A DNA stretch of 64,000 nucleotides from Cordylochernes scorpioides (GCA_030710605.1 CP092863.1:115696680-115760679); one strand, 5' to 3'; positions 31,906-44,374 are shown, numbered from the stretch's first letter. Numbers and translations are program-made. The notes: generated by a model not told the origin, from the letters alone.

Positions 31906-32850
31906 AAAAAGACAAAACAAGACGAAGACAAAAGATTTTTGTCGAAACGTTGAGAAAAAAAAAACTAACTGGTGTCTATTTTTCACAGAAATCCGTCTTC
32001 CTTGTTGTCTCTTTCTTATAATCTCCGCCCTCTTTCGTACAACTACTGGATAAATGTAACACAGAACTCATTCATCATTATAACCCAATCCTTTTCTTTT
32101 TTACTAAGCAGCAACAACAAAAAGCTTTATTACGACCTTTAAAGTCTTATACAGATTCTCCGAGTAGAACAGAGTAAGGAATAACAGTAATAGTAACAAC
32201 AATCAGCAATGTTATTTACAATGTATCAAATAAGAGGGAAAAGAAGAAAAAAAGGTCTTGGCATAGAAACTTATATACAAGCAATGGACAACATTTTTTA
32301 CTAAGCAATTACTTCCTCTTCCTCCGTTCTCTCTATTCTAAGAAGTTATTTTCCTGTATTCGGTACAAGACACTCCATCTTTGTAAAATGGCAAGTAGCA
32401 CGATGTCTAGAGGTGTAGACGTTTAGACAGACAGTTTAAGTGTAGTTAGAACAACAACAAGAAGAAGAGAAGGAGAATTGGTAACAACGCTGCCAGCCAT
32501 CCAGCCAACCTCTAGGCAGGCAGTGTACCGTGACGACAACGTCTAGTGGCGTGTCGGAACGTGCGACCCCACAACGACCGTCAGTCCATGATATCATCTT
32601 CTTCCCTTACCAACATCTGTCGGCTATCGATAAGTTGAACGATGTCTTAGCGAGTCCATGGCTGGACTTGTCTTTCTCTATTCTATGTGATTTTACCACC
32701 ACGTTCTTTGTGGTAAATCTTCTTGAGTCATCCTCCTCCCTGGAATCAATTTCCGTTTTCTACGTTACGAATTGTCAGAGCCATTTTTCCATCTAGCGAT
32801 AGTGTAAAGTCCCCCATCTTCACTTATTTTAATGGAATGTAGGACGAGGA

Positions 32851-33762
32851 CCTCCTCAACTCTTGTAGGTCCTCCTCAACTCTTGTAGGTCCTCCCCAAC
32901 TCTTGTAGGTCCTCCTCAACTCTTGTAGGTTTTCCTCAACTCTTGTAGGTCCTCCCCAACTCTTGTAGGTCCTCCTCAACTCTTGTAGGTTTTCCTCAAC
33001 TCTTGTAGGTTTTCCTCAACTCTTGTAGGTTTTCCTCAACTCTTGTAGGTCCTCCTCAACTCTTGTAGGTCCTCCTCAACTCTTGTAGGTCCTCCTCAAC
33101 TCTTGTAGGTCCTCCTCAACTCTTGTAGGTCCTCCTCAACTCTTGTAGGTTTTCCTCAACTCTTGTAGGTCCTCCTCAACTCTTGTAGGTCCTCCTCAAC
33201 TCTTGTAGGTCCTCCTCAACTCTTGTAGGTCCTCCTCAACTCTTGTAGGTCCTCCTCAACTCTTGTAGGTCCTCCTCAACTCTTGTAGGTTTTCCTCAAC
33301 TCTTGTAGGTCCTCCTCAACTCTTGTAGGTCCTCCTCAACTCTTGTAGGTCCTCCTCAACTCTTGTAGGTCCTCCTCAACTCTTGTAGGTTTTCCTCAAC
33401 TCTTGTAGGTTTTCCTCAACTCTTGTAGGTCCTCCTCAACTCTTGTAGGTCCTCCTCAACTCTTGTAGGTCCTCCTCAACTCTTGTAGGTCCTCCCCAAC
33501 TCTTGTAGGTTTTCCTCAACTCTTGTAGGTCCTCCCCAACTCTTGTAGGTCCTCCCCAACTCTTGTAGGTCCTCCCCAACTCTTGTAGGTCCTCCCCAAC
33601 TCTTGTAGGTCCTCCCCAACTCTTGTAGGTCCTCCCCAACTCTTGTAGGTCCTCCTCAACTCTTGTAGGTCCTCCTCAACTCTTGTAGGTCCTCCTCAAC
33701 TCTTGTAGGTCCTCCTCAACTCTTGTAGGTCCTCCTCAACTCTTGTAGGTCCTCCTCAACTC
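32851..33762. repeat. 20-bp minisatellite, about 45.6 copies
   Basis: Inverse unit CCTCCTCAACTCTTGTAGGT with CCTCCCC and TTTCCTC variants. Because 20 is not a multiple of 3, the frame rotates along the array; the open frame over 33,436-33,639 is a by-product. Confidence 0.95.
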
Positions 33763-34030
33763 GATTTACGACAGCCACGACCCGGGATCTAATCCCGCAT
33801 TGGACACCTTTTTTAAAGATTTTTTATTTTATTTCGAGACGGCCCCCGATTCTTGCCAAATTCCAACAGCGCCAGTGCAGTACAAATAACCAAACTCTGG
33901 CATACTTGTAAATGCAAAAGTCGAATTTATTTCTTCGTGTGCATACAAGTGTAGTACTTAAGAGTAAAAACAGTCGCTAACTACCCGCCATGATTATCAT
34001 AGTGTACTAGGGATAATATTATTATTAAGT
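33763..34030 (+). mobile_element. SINE with truncated head, copy 2
   Basis: Inverse of 19,690-19,970, including the (ATT)n tail. Confidence 0.75.
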
Positions 34031-34994
34031 GTGAATTCTCTAGACAAATGACCTTGCTGCTTCGCACGGAAAATGATGGACAAAAAAGAAAAATATGCAA
34101 ATTCGCCTCTTATTTGGACAATTTTGCATATTCTCCGCGGGTGAAACAATGACTCCTTCCAGACCTAAGTCTCATTGGGATAAGTCAAATATTGTGGAAA
34201 CGTAGGTGAAACAAACTTCTTCATTTCAAGAGTTTAGCCAGTATCTTCTCTATCTTATATCGTTATCAAATTGTCTTCCTTACGTGTCCAACAACTTCCT
34301 TATTGAAAGCAATGGGGGGTTGGTTCCTATATGCATCCAAAAAACGAGAAGATTTAAGTTATGATCAGGCTAGACTGGTGTGAAAAACGTCCACAAAGTA
34401 TTATTTTCAACAACATCGACACCCGGGGTTAGCTAAACCCACAGTAGATATTAAGTAGTTATTTAATTTTTAAAAACAAATATTAAATTGATGGGTCCCA
34501 ATTTGCACAAATCGATCTCGCAACGTAAATAGAAGTAATCTAACTTGGCTCTCTCTCATCTTGTAAGTTTAAATCCGATATTTGTAGACATGTGGTGGTA
34601 CTTTCGGTAAAAAAAAAAAAAGCAGCAAAATCGTTATCTCGATTATCATTCAGTACCTCATGCGTACTTTGGGGGGAAAGTAAAAAAAAAAATCAAGAAG
34701 AACTAAATCAAGAAGCTCGAAAGAAACAAAGGGAAAAGATGAGATTATAAAGATAAAGGGAAGTCGCGGGAACACAATGATGGAAGTAGGAAATGGGGGG
34801 TGAAGAGTGTCCCCACCATTGACATTCAACCAACCAGAGAAATCGACAATGGAGGGAGGGCAGAAACAAACTAACTTCCATTCTTCTAAAATACCACCGC
34901 GTGTGGTAAGTATGACCTTTACACGGTACGAACACCTCGTCGGCCCGGGGTATATTTCCCCAGATCTTTCCTTAGAGAGATCCTATCTTATGAT

Positions 34995-35125
34995 AAGATA
35001 CAAAAATTTGCATTATAGATTAGAAACACAAGGTAACAAGACAAAATCCAAATAAATAGTGTGTGTTAGGTTTCGGTAGCAACGTTGTTACCTAACACAC
35101 TTTATTTATTTGGTCTTATTACTTT
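34995..35125. mobile_element. Family A foldback element, copy 2
   Basis: Inverse of 18,605-18,728. Confidence 0.7.
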
Positions 35126-37932
35126 TTGAGATCGTTCTTTCTCCAAAATTGACGCTAAAAAAAGCAAAGGCTAAGCTTCATCTATTACCGATCATCTCCC
35201 CAAACTTAGAGGACTTGGTTCGGTAGTAACAAAGCCACAACACCAGCTTCAGGGGAAAATTGATAAGCGCCCACCTGGAGACCATGGTTTCGAGCCAATG
35301 ACCCTCGTCAGTTCAAAACAGGCTTTGTGTACAATGCGATCCGTAAAGGATCATTAAACGGAAATCTTCACAATTTGCCAAAAAAAAAAAAGGGTGTTTA
35401 GCTAGTAAAGCGTTTAAACCAATTCTATAAGCAAAATAAAAAGATATGTTTATAGTTCAATATCCTCCCGTCAAAACAAATCAATCTATATAAAAATATA
35501 TATACAAAGATGAAAAAAAAAACCACATCACCAAACCAAAGTACACCAGCAAACTTCGACCAAACTAGATGTGGGTGAGAGTTGATTGCCGTTGAAAAGA
35601 CAATTGACACAGTTTTATGGACCTCTTGTCAATACATGTAAAGTGTACAGTCCGCACAAGAGAGAGATTTGAGATTTAAAAATATATTTTTGACATTATA
35701 CAAGTCAATGGTGCATCACATAGATAAAATAAATAAACTATTTATAGTTAGGTAAATTCCAGGAGGCTCTCCCAACTACAAACAGTCCTCCTCCAGATAG
35801 ACGAGAGAGTGCGCAATAGCCAATATGTCAAATGTATAAAAGAGAGAGAGAGAGAAGTCCGCCCCAACAACAAGACGACAAAGAGCGGGGGCGGGAAGCG
35901 ACAAAGTTTAACGCGAGTAGTTAGTTACGTAACGGAAGAAAGGGGGCGTGCGCTGCAGAGACGATAATTCGATCAGAGAGAAAGAGAGAGGGGGAAGAAG
36001 ACTCTTGGAAATATTGTGTCAATGGAGACGATGAAACCTCAATTATTCCACCCCAAAAATCTCGCTATTGGCGGTAATATTCGCAGAAAAAAAGGGAATT
36101 AACGAGAAGGGATAAAATGTGAAAGCTCTTTACTTTCATATTATTATTTGTTCTCTTGATAAGAAATCAGTTTTGAAAACACCTACACACATCTCTTAGA
36201 TGTCATTTTTGTATCTATATATCACACACACTCTAAAATTGAGGTAGGTAAAAGAAGATTCCTTATTGAAACCCAAAAACATCCATTTTCCCATCAAATA
36301 TAACATATACAAAAGTATGTATTTACATACATAATATCAAAATAACTATAGAGCTTTATATGCATATTTCCCAAATAACTTTGCATATTCTAATTTCTTC
36401 CTTTCCCCCTTACTCATTTTCTGTTATCTCCCAAGAGAATATGCATATAAAACTAAAGGTCTGAAAATATAGATTTCTATAACGATAATATCATCAATGG
36501 CAAAAAAAAAATGCACTTGCAAAAAGAAAAAAAAAAACGATTCCACCAACGATTCTACAAGACGAGGTAGAAAGATGAAAAAATAAAAAACTTGGATTAA
36601 TAAAATATATTTCTATAACGATAATATCATCAATGAGAAGAAAAAAACACATTTGCAAAAAAAAAAAAAACTCAAACTAACTAATCATCTAGAGTAAACC
36701 ATCACCAACCATTCCACGGCGTGCCAATTCGACAAGACGAGAAGGGAAAATAAGGTAGGTAGGACCAGGGAGAGAGGCTCGGAGTGGGGGAGCGAACACT
36801 CAGGTGGGACAGAGAGGAGGTACGACAAAAGAAATGATTAAGGAGGGAGGGAGGGGGACGCCGGTTGGACGGACGTACGGCGGCCAACAAGTTCAGATCG
36901 ATGGGTGTCGCAACGCCATGCAGGGGATTCCACGTGCCGTCGTGAGGCAACAGACACACACCACAAAAGACTTCCTTCCCCATAATCCCCAGGTGGCAAG
37001 GTTCTGCGAGACGGCGCGAGAGCTATTTCTTAAAAAAAAAAAAAGGCAAATCGGAAAATGCCGCGATATTAAAAAAAAAAAAGAACTTCCCGGAAAACTC
37101 TTCATCAAGGTTTTATACTCCGGTCGATGTTTGGCAGAAAGGAACCGCAGCGCCGTCCTTGGTGCTGGGAGAGAGGCTCTCCCTCCCATCAGGTCGCGCG
37201 GCGGCGGCCACCGTAATCTGATTTGGATCGATGCGCTGCAGCGGCGAGTGAAGGAAGAAGAGAGAAGCAGAGGAAGAAGAAAAAAATAAGGGGGGGGGGG
37301 GGATAGAGCGAAAAGATGGCGGTCTAGAAGTCGTCGTCGCCATTTAAAAAACACTCGCCCTCCTTTCTTCCCAAAGACAAGCGACGTAATCAAATCTCTC
37401 TCGCCCACAATCGAGTTAGGACCAACTCGGTGGCCGGTGCGATTCCTCCTCCTGGGCCGGGAGGCAGGCAACAAGGGCAGGGCAGAGCTAATGAGCCAAC
37501 TGCTTTGTGACCTCAATTTCCCTTTCGCGGAGTGGAGTGAGGGTCATCATCGATTGGACTTGTGGCTGACAACACGGCCCAACCAATCCGGTCTCCCTGC
37601 TGTAGGTTAGGTTGGATGCCCCCCCTCCCCCCTTGGGCGGACTTGGATGAGGTCCAAAGCCACGTGTTCCGCCGCCACTGCACTAAGCCCCGCACCGGTG
37701 CAGTCGTCCGTCCACGTGTCTCCGATAATCGCCATTGTCTTGGCACCGAGCGGCGGGGGCGACAATAAAGTATGTCACCGATCAAGGAATCCACCCCCCC
37801 TCCCTCCTTCCTAGCGGACGGAAGGAGAGGAGGAATCCGGTTTCTCTCCCCCGGCGGGGGGTTGACGACCTGAGTGTCCGGATTGGTCAAGAAGGCCCGT
37901 GACATCATCGGTGACGCGCGCGCGACACGCCG

Positions 37933-37940
37933 TGACGTCA
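37933..37940 (+). promoter_or_regulatory. CRE, TGACGTCA
   Basis: A perfect palindromic CREB/ATF site 30 bp upstream of the candidate ATG at 37,970, within the island. Also present in copy 1 at 15,808-15,815. Confidence 0.6.
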
Positions 37941-37969
37941 GCTGATAGCGAGCAGCAGTAGCGGCCAAC

Positions 37970-38068
37970 ATGGCGGAACAGAACGAGGAAGTCTACCCTC
38001 AGCTCGGCTCACCACCATCATCGCCGCGCATTTCGCAAACCGGCGGTGGCTATAATTGGGCGAGGAGG
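37970..38068 (+). CDS. Candidate first coding exon, unknown protein, copy 2
   Basis: Identical in reading to 15,680-15,778: 33 codons from a strong-context ATG to AGG/GTAGGT. The ATG overlaps a YY1-like motif. If real, transcription runs rightward, away from the minisatellite, and crosses MED13 in antisense. No second exon was recognised. Confidence 0.45.
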
Positions 38069-38719
38069 GTAGGTTCAACCCCCGGGACCGGGTGGTGGTT
38101 ATTTTAGCTCGGCGACAACCACTCGACCGGCCGAGGTAAGGAAGGTGACGCAAGTAAAAAGGAGGAGGAAACTTTCTGCGATCTATCACAATTCCGCTCG
38201 CCGAGAAAAACCAAGGACGAACATCCGGTACACACGCACCGGCAGCATTGTGCGCGCCTCCCGTCAGTCACAACTATCCCCCCTCCTGGCGACCTTCATC
38301 CACTAGAGACGTTTTGCCATCCTGGAAAAATCTTTGACCTGACGAGTTAGGTTAGCACCGATATCGTACCAACTAGCCGGTCTACCCCTCGACAAATTTG
38401 AAATCCGACTAATCGGTTCGGCCATGTTCGTTGAGCAAACCTTGGCGGGGAATGTTCGGCCCAAATTTGACGGGAGTCTGAACTCTCGCTACCGGCAGCC
38501 AGCTCGACGACCTATTGTATGAAACAAGCGGTTGCAAGTGCGAGAGAGGTTGCCACCTGTTGCTACGGGGGTGAGTGGGGAGCTAGCCGTCAATAGCACA
38601 TGTCCAACACGTGTCCGAGGATTTCGTCATTCGACGGCGCCATGCGGAAAAGATGGCGGTGGTAGGGTTAAGAAGAAGAAGAAGAAGGTGGTGGTATGAA
38701 GAGCTTCCTTGTCTGTAAC

Positions 38720-40274
38720 ACAGCACTTACCTTTCGGAAACCTGCAGCACACTGACACAACAAGCATACATACTCTGTAAATAAAACGTAAACTTTTAAG
38801 ATTACCGACTACTGTCAAAATCTGAAAGTTAAAAACACCTCTTTGGGCAAAATCTGATTTCGTTTGATCCCTTTGGGATTATCTCACGAAATGTAAGCTC
38901 GCCCAAGGTTGTGAATTCGACAAAGGTGGTCGACACGAATCCGCTAATTTTCAGAGACGGCCCATCATAGTTTTTAAGCATTATGACGGTAACCATTTAT
39001 AGATAGCCGCCGTTAAGTTTTTGAAGCGATAGTCGGCAAAGAAACGATCGCACCAATCAAATGACCACCAAAGAGATTATGTATTCAAAACGTGGGTTGT
39101 TTGTCTTGGTGATTGAGAAATAGCCTCACGTCACCTCAATGTAGTTTGGCCACCACTTAGTGGTGTCAAGTTTCTACCAAAGAGTGTAAGGTAACTAACG
39201 ATGTTTACAAAGATAATCAAACAGTAATTTGGGTGTGGTTTTAAAAGATTACGTATTTGAAAGGTTAGCTTCTACTTTTCCAAGATGCAAACACCAAGCT
39301 TTAATAAGCCGATGTATTGTAAGAGAAATAAAATTCCACTCTTTTTACAATTATGTTTAGGACTTTAACATTTCTGACCTCAGAAAGAGAGGATGCTTTC
39401 TTTCTCTGCAAGAGAAGTAAAACAAAAAACTGTTGTCTCTTATTTTTCTTCTAGATTGGTAAAGGGTTGGCATTTTCCATGACATTTTATTAACTTCAAA
39501 AATATGATACTGAAATTGAAGATACAAAAGAGTCGTGAAAATGTTTTGTATTAAAATAGGGGAAGGTTTCCAAGTCAAATTACAGTATCAAAGCGAAAAC
39601 TAGGTCTTTTTTTTTTGTGTGTGTGTGTGTTGAAGGGAGTAGGTGGGAGATTGTACTCTCAAATCTACAAAAGACAATCCTGACATTTGACATGTAACAC
39701 ATACAGTAACTACTATTTATTAAAACTTCACATAAAACATAAGCTTTGTAGTAACAGGGCTTTTACTGCTAGTGTAGTAATGTCTATTGGCTATGTCTAA
39801 TGACGCTCCGACCGCCCAACAAGAGAGAGACTGCGGACAAAGAGGGACCATCTAGTGATGGTTCCTTCTACTAGTTTACTTATGTGCTGATTTTGTGCCC
39901 ATGTCCTGGGGTCATGATGGTACTCAAAATAGTGATTTTTTTCTGTGCTCCTGGAAATGCCCAATGGAGAGTCAGTACTGTGTTTCTACCCACTGTACAA
40001 GAGGTCCTGACTTTTTGCAGAATTTGACTATAATGAAGAGTCTGGTGCTTCAAAGTTTACATTTTATATGAGGACAAAAAAGTTTAATAAAGAAACTAGT
40101 TGCTGTACATATTTTAGAAAATACCATTAGTGTAGTGGATTGGTTTATGAATAATTAGTTGAAAAAGACAAACTTCGCTTAAAGTGAAAAGGGCGACAAG
40201 GTGGCCGAAGTGTCGGAACAATTAAACTTTTTTGAGGATTGATGCATCACCATCATGTATTTTGTCAAATGTCA
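38720..40274. other. Non-coding partner of 13,480-15,050
   Basis: No exon recognised. Contains a GT microsatellite near 39,616. Confidence 0.4.
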
Positions 40275-40480
40275 ATATCCACTCATGAACAAAACTTTAG
40301 AAAGTTGTACCTTTCAGCATGTATATCGGGATTATAACTCTGAAAGATATTAGAGTGAACTTTATTGAAGACACATGGATAACCCAGTGTGAACAGCCTC
40401 TGTCTCCTTAAAAAAAGACGACCAGTGGCGACATCAGACTTTCCACTTCCATAAGTTTTGTCTCTATGAATGTATATTGA
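40275..40480. mobile_element. Family F MITE, copy 2
   Basis: Inverse of 13,270-13,480. Confidence 0.65.
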
Positions 40481-40584
40481 TATTTCATATGGCAATTTGC
40501 CAAATTACCTCTCTCTGACTGGAAAAATGCATTGAATATGTAAAGTCTTCTTCTTTCTATCGCCACTCAACAGTCCTATTAGGA

Positions 40585-40945
40585 AACTATTTTAGACGCG
40601 TAAGATTCTTTTTAAAATAAAACAATTTTTACTGCCCTTACTGCAATGGAAAAATTAAAGGGAGGGCCTGGCTCATCAGTGGTGAACCCTCCCAGCGGTT
40701 TCGCCAGTTTAATCTACCATACCGCTGTTATATTGCATTTTTGGAACTTCCTTTTATAGTGATACTGATGCTTGACTCTTCGAATGGGTATTTTAAATGA
40801 ACTATGGACATAAGCTTTTAGGACAGCAGAATTACATATAATTATAAATATATAATAAAAAATTGTTTTATTTTAAAAAGAATATTACGCGTCTAAAATA
40901 GTTTTGTAATTTGATAACAGATGGCGCGCTAGTGCATCGTAAATC
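40585..40945. mobile_element. Family E foldback element, copy 2
   Basis: Inverse of 12,815-13,175. Contains GGGAGGGCCTGGCTCATC and GGTGAACCCTCCC, which can pair. Confidence 0.75.
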
Positions 40946-41045
40946 ATATTAGGGTATCAAGCTTGTAAAGCTTGTTGATGGTGTCTGCCGGAGATGAGTA
41001 GAGCTCATCAATGGATGAGTCAATAATGTGTAAGGAGTTACGTAC

Positions 41046-41292
41046 CGGTCAAGTCCTGGTGGACCAGGTTGGTGAGGTCAGGCTCGAAGTTATACCAGAA
41101 GATCCAGAGTTCCTTGCTGTACGCCAGCTCGTGCAGGCTCGAGGAGGTGGCGCTCTTCACCCTGCGCCAGACGCACAGGACGTCGGCGGCCAGGCAGCGG
41201 CTGTAGGAGGAGAGCACGGGATCATCCAGCGGGTCGATGCAGAAGGTGGTCTCTCCCGTTAGGCACCGCCACTTCATGCCAGAGAGGTCGGC
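41046..41292 (-). CDS. MED13: MED13 N-terminal exon, copy 2
   Basis: The same 247-bp exon as 12,464-12,710, with the same splice borders and product. One visible base difference lies in the intron just before the acceptor (TTATGCAG here, TTACGCAG in copy 1). An intact coding sequence in both copies fits two alleles of one gene. The 91-bp array begins about 50 bp upstream of this acceptor. Confidence 0.93.
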
Positions 41293-41339
41293 CTGCATAA
41301 CAACACACCTTAGCATTGAGATCTTCACATCCTATCTCA

Positions 41340-41905
41340 ACCCTTCCTATCTGTCTTAAAGATGTGTCGGCTTGAAGCTACCAGGCGGAACATCTTAGAA
41401 ATCCATCGGAGCTGCTCACACCCTATTTCAACCCTTCCTATCTGTCATAAAGATGTGTCGGCTTGAAGCTACCAGGCGGAACATCTTAGAAATCCATCGG
41501 AGCTCCTCACACCCTATTTCAACCCTTCCTATCTGTCATAAAGATGTGTCGGCTTGAAGCTACCAGGCGGAACATCTTAGAAATCCATCGGAGCTCCTCA
41601 CACCCTATTTCAACCCTTCCTATCTGTCATAAAGATGTGTCGGCTTGAAGCTACCAGGCGGAACATCTTAGAAATCCATCGGAGCTCCTCACACCCTATT
41701 TCAACCCTTCCTATCTGTCATAAAGATGTGTCGGCTTGAAGCTACCAGGCGGAACATCTTAGAAATCCATCGAAGCTCCTCACACCCTATTTCAACCCTT
41801 CCTATCTGTCATAAAGATGTGTCGGCTTGAAGCTACCAGGCGGAACATCTTAGAAATCCATCGGAGCTCCTCACACCCTATTTCAACCCTTCCTATCTGT
41901 CATAA
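41340..41905. repeat. 91-bp tandem repeat, long allele (six periods)
   Basis: The CCTATCTGTC core recurs every 91 bp from 41,346 to 41,892, against one period at 12,301-12,435. The 455-bp difference equals exactly five units. Confidence 0.95.
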
Positions 41906-42189
41906 AGATGGGCCAACAAGCGTGGAGCTTGGAAAGCAACAGGAGAAACTACAATTTTTAACACTATCTTTTTGAATATATACAGTAAAACCCAGCTAAA
42001 ACCAACCTTGGATATAGCAAACCTTCCCTTATAACAAACCTGTAATAATCCCCTTTTCTCTTTTATAATACCATTAACTCTATGGCTATAACAAACCATG
42101 ACTATAGTGAACCATATATTTAACACAGGTAACACACGTAATCATTGGAGATTTGATCGTGTTACATTTTGAATTGCTAGCTAGTTAAA

Positions 42190-42475
42190 AGTTGGATTAT
42201 AGATTATAAAACAAGGTAATAAGACCAAATCCAAATAAATAAATAGTGTGTGATGTTTCGGTAACAGCATTGTTACCATCTTCATTCAGTACTTTTGACT
42301 ATTTTTTTTTAATCTAATGATCCTGTATATTTGTCTGTCTGACAATGGTAACAACGCTGTTACCGAAACGTCACACACTATTTATTTATTTGGATTTGGT
42401 CTTATTACCTTGTGGTCTTAAAACACACAATTTTTATTTATTTGGGGATTTGGTCTTATCACCTTGAGGTTTCAG
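42190..42475. mobile_element. Family A foldback element, copy 2
   Basis: Inverse of 11,740-12,025. The right arm contains GTAACAACGCTGTTACCG followed by AAACGTCACACAC. Confidence 0.7.
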
Positions 42476-42504
42476 GATTTAAAGGGGGTTGGTGGAAAAA
42501 GTAA

Positions 42505-42715
42505 AAAACCGTTGGTCCTCGATTCTTTCAAAAGTCAAACCCCACCAGCGAGTGCAAGTAACCAAACTGTGCTCTGGCACATTTGTAAATGCAAAAGTCA
42601 AACTGCCTTTTCACATGTGTAGACATGTTATGCACTTACAGTAAAAAATCAGTTGCCAACTTCTTCAAACCATGATTATCATGGCCTGTACCACGTGTAC
42701 TAGGGATAAGCAAAA
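42505..42715 (+). mobile_element. SINE, body and tail, copy 2
   Basis: Inverse of 11,500-11,715. Confidence 0.75.
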
Positions 42716-42719
42716 AAAA

Positions 42720-43001
42720 TATATACACCTATCCCCCAATTTACACAGTAGATACATTCCTGAGAAAAACGTGTAAATCGAGGGATAGGTGTATATTAAA
42801 CTGTCAAATCTGAATAGGTGTTCGCCCCCTCATGAATCAGAGCCTCCCAATATACTTTTCAACATAGGTAGTATAGAGTAGAATATCGCATTTTAGCATA
42901 GTGCAATAAAAACAAACAAAAAAAACTTATTTGGAAAACCGTGTAAAAGCGAAAACATGTAAAACAAGTACCGTGTAAATCGGGGGATAGGTGTATATAT
43001 A
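42720..43001. mobile_element. MITE with ACACCTATCCCCC ends, copy 2
   Basis: Inverse of 11,207-11,490. The mariner is inserted at the TA run directly at its end. Confidence 0.65.
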
Positions 43002-44305
43002 CAGGGTGTACCAGGTAAATTGGGACTAACTTTGACAGTCCATAAAACAAAAACTACTTGAGATTAAAAACTTGTTTTTTTTTTCATTACGTAGCCATAT
43101 TCATGTAAAATGCAACAGTACATGTGTGCGCAGTGTAGTGATGAAGAGTAACCGAGAATTTGAAAATCGAGCTGCCATCATCGTTGCTCTGCGCGCCGGA
43201 AGGAGCCCCAAAGAGATAGTGGATTTTCTTAAGTTGCCCAAAACCACTATTTATTGTGTCAAGAAGCAGTTTGATGAGGCCGACAGTAACAAAGAGGGGA
43301 TAGCTACAAGGAAAAAGCACTCGCGTCGATCGGACAGGGTAAGAGGCGAAGAATTTGTCAAAAATGTCAAGGAGAAGATTGATGGAAACCCTGGGAAGAG
43401 CATGAGGGCCATAGCCAAGGAAATGGACGTTGGCTCTATGACAATTGTCAGAACTATCCATGAGGACCTTGGTCTCAAGTCTTATGCCCTTCGGAAAGGT
43501 CAGTTGCTGACTGAGAATATGAAGAATAACAGAAAAGGAAAGGCTGCTGCCCTCCTCAACAACCTGAAACACGACTCTTTTGGCATGCTAAGGTTCTTCT
43601 CTGACGAAAAGAACTTTGACGTGGACCAAAAGGTAAATCCCAGGAATGATCGCTGGATCTGTAAAGACCCCTCAGAGATACCTGTCGTGATGCACACGAA
43701 ATTTCCTGCCTCCGTAATGGTCCTTGGCGTTATCAGCAGTGAAGGTGATGTCATGCCTCCCCATTTCTTTGAGAAGGGCCTTAGGATGAATGCTGACACC
43801 TACATCAATGTTCTGGAGACCGTTGTGAAGCCTTGGATGGACATGGTGGCCGCAGGAAGGAAGTATGTCTTCCAACAGGACTCAGCTCCAGCCCATAAGG
43901 CAAAAAAGACACAATCGTGGCTGACACTTAACGTCCCTAGTCACTGGGGTCCTGATATTTGGCCCCCTAATTCTCCAGATTGCAATCCCCTCGACTACTA
44001 TGCATGGGGCGTTGTTGAGAGAGATGTCAACAAAGCTCCTCATACCACCATCCAGTCTGTCAAGAAAGCAGTTCACACGGTGATGACCCAAATGGACAAG
44101 GTCATCGTCGCCAAGGCCTGTGCTTCATTCCGCACTCGCCTCGAGACTGTTGTAGCTAATAATGGAAACTACATTGAATAAATAAAAACTACATCCTTTT
44201 ATCTACTACTGTGTCAAATTTCATTCGGATATTTTAATTTTTACTTGCAAAAAATTTCAGTTAAAATACCATTGTTGAAATTCCCAATTTACCTGGTACA
44301 CCCTG
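43002..44305 (+). mobile_element. Intact maT-like (DD37D) mariner element
   Basis: 1,304 bp with perfect 24-bp terminal inverted repeats starting CAGGGTGTACCAGGTAAATT, flanked by TA at 43,000-43,001 and 44,306-44,307. The uninterrupted site is readable in copy 1 at about 11,205. It holds one full-length transposase frame, so it may be active. Confidence 0.95.
43141..44181 (+). CDS. Mariner-family transposase, DD37D (maT-like)
   Basis: 346 codons from the ATG at 43,141 (MKSNREFENRAAIIVALR). The frame is open upstream, but the upstream ATG at 43,072 lies near the terminal repeat and its leader does not look like the family. An N-terminal helix-turn-helix pair binds the terminal repeats (RSPKEIVDFLKLPKTTIY; later GKSMRAIAKEMDVGSMTI). 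The catalytic triad is visible: D in FFSDEKNF, D in FQQDSAPAH, and D in SPDCNPLDYY, with 37 residues between the last two. DD37D is the signature of maT-type mariners. The length is normal, with no stop or frameshift. It catalyses cut-and-paste excision and insertion at TA. The antisense frames across it are by-products. Confidence 0.95.
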   Translation: MKSNREFENRAAIIVALRAGRSPKEIVDFLKLPKTTIYCVKKQFDEADSNKEGIATRKKHSRRSDRVRGEEFVKNVKEKIDGNPGKSMRAIAKEMDVGSMTIVRTIHEDLGLKSYALRKGQLLTENMKNNRKGKAAALLNNLKHDSFGMLRFFSDEKNFDVDQKVNPRNDRWICKDPSEIPVVMHTKFPASVMVLGVISSEGDVMPPHFFEKGLRMNADTYINVLETVVKPWMDMVAAGRKYVFQQDSAPAHKAKKTQSWLTLNVPSHWGPDIWPPNSPDCNPLDYYAWGVVERDVNKAPHTTIQSVKKAVHTVMTQMDKVIVAKACASFRTRLETVVANNGNYIE

Positions 44306-44374
44306 TATTGATGTACTTTCAGTATGAAGGAAATTGCACTCTGGGGAATTCTCGGGTGAAGCCGGGTCATTCGT

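Larger units (their letters stand above)
36700..38720. promoter_or_regulatory. GC-rich, CpG-dense island, copy 2
   Basis: Inverse of 15,050-17,050. AAnATGGCGG-type motifs (YY1-like) on the plus strand occur near 37,311 (AAGATGGCGG), 37,968 (AACATGGCGG) and 38,650 (AAGATGGCGG). Repeated YY1-like sites in a CpG island are common in housekeeping promoters. Confidence 0.6.

Noticed and set aside
12464..41292. Two MED13 exons as evidence of a gene duplication
   Set aside because: The copies sit in an inverted duplication bounded exactly by gaps and are virtually identical, so two alleles of one gene are more likely.
43087..43572. 161-codon frame antisense to the mariner transposase
   Set aside because: Shadow frame; the plus-strand frame has the full transposase signature.
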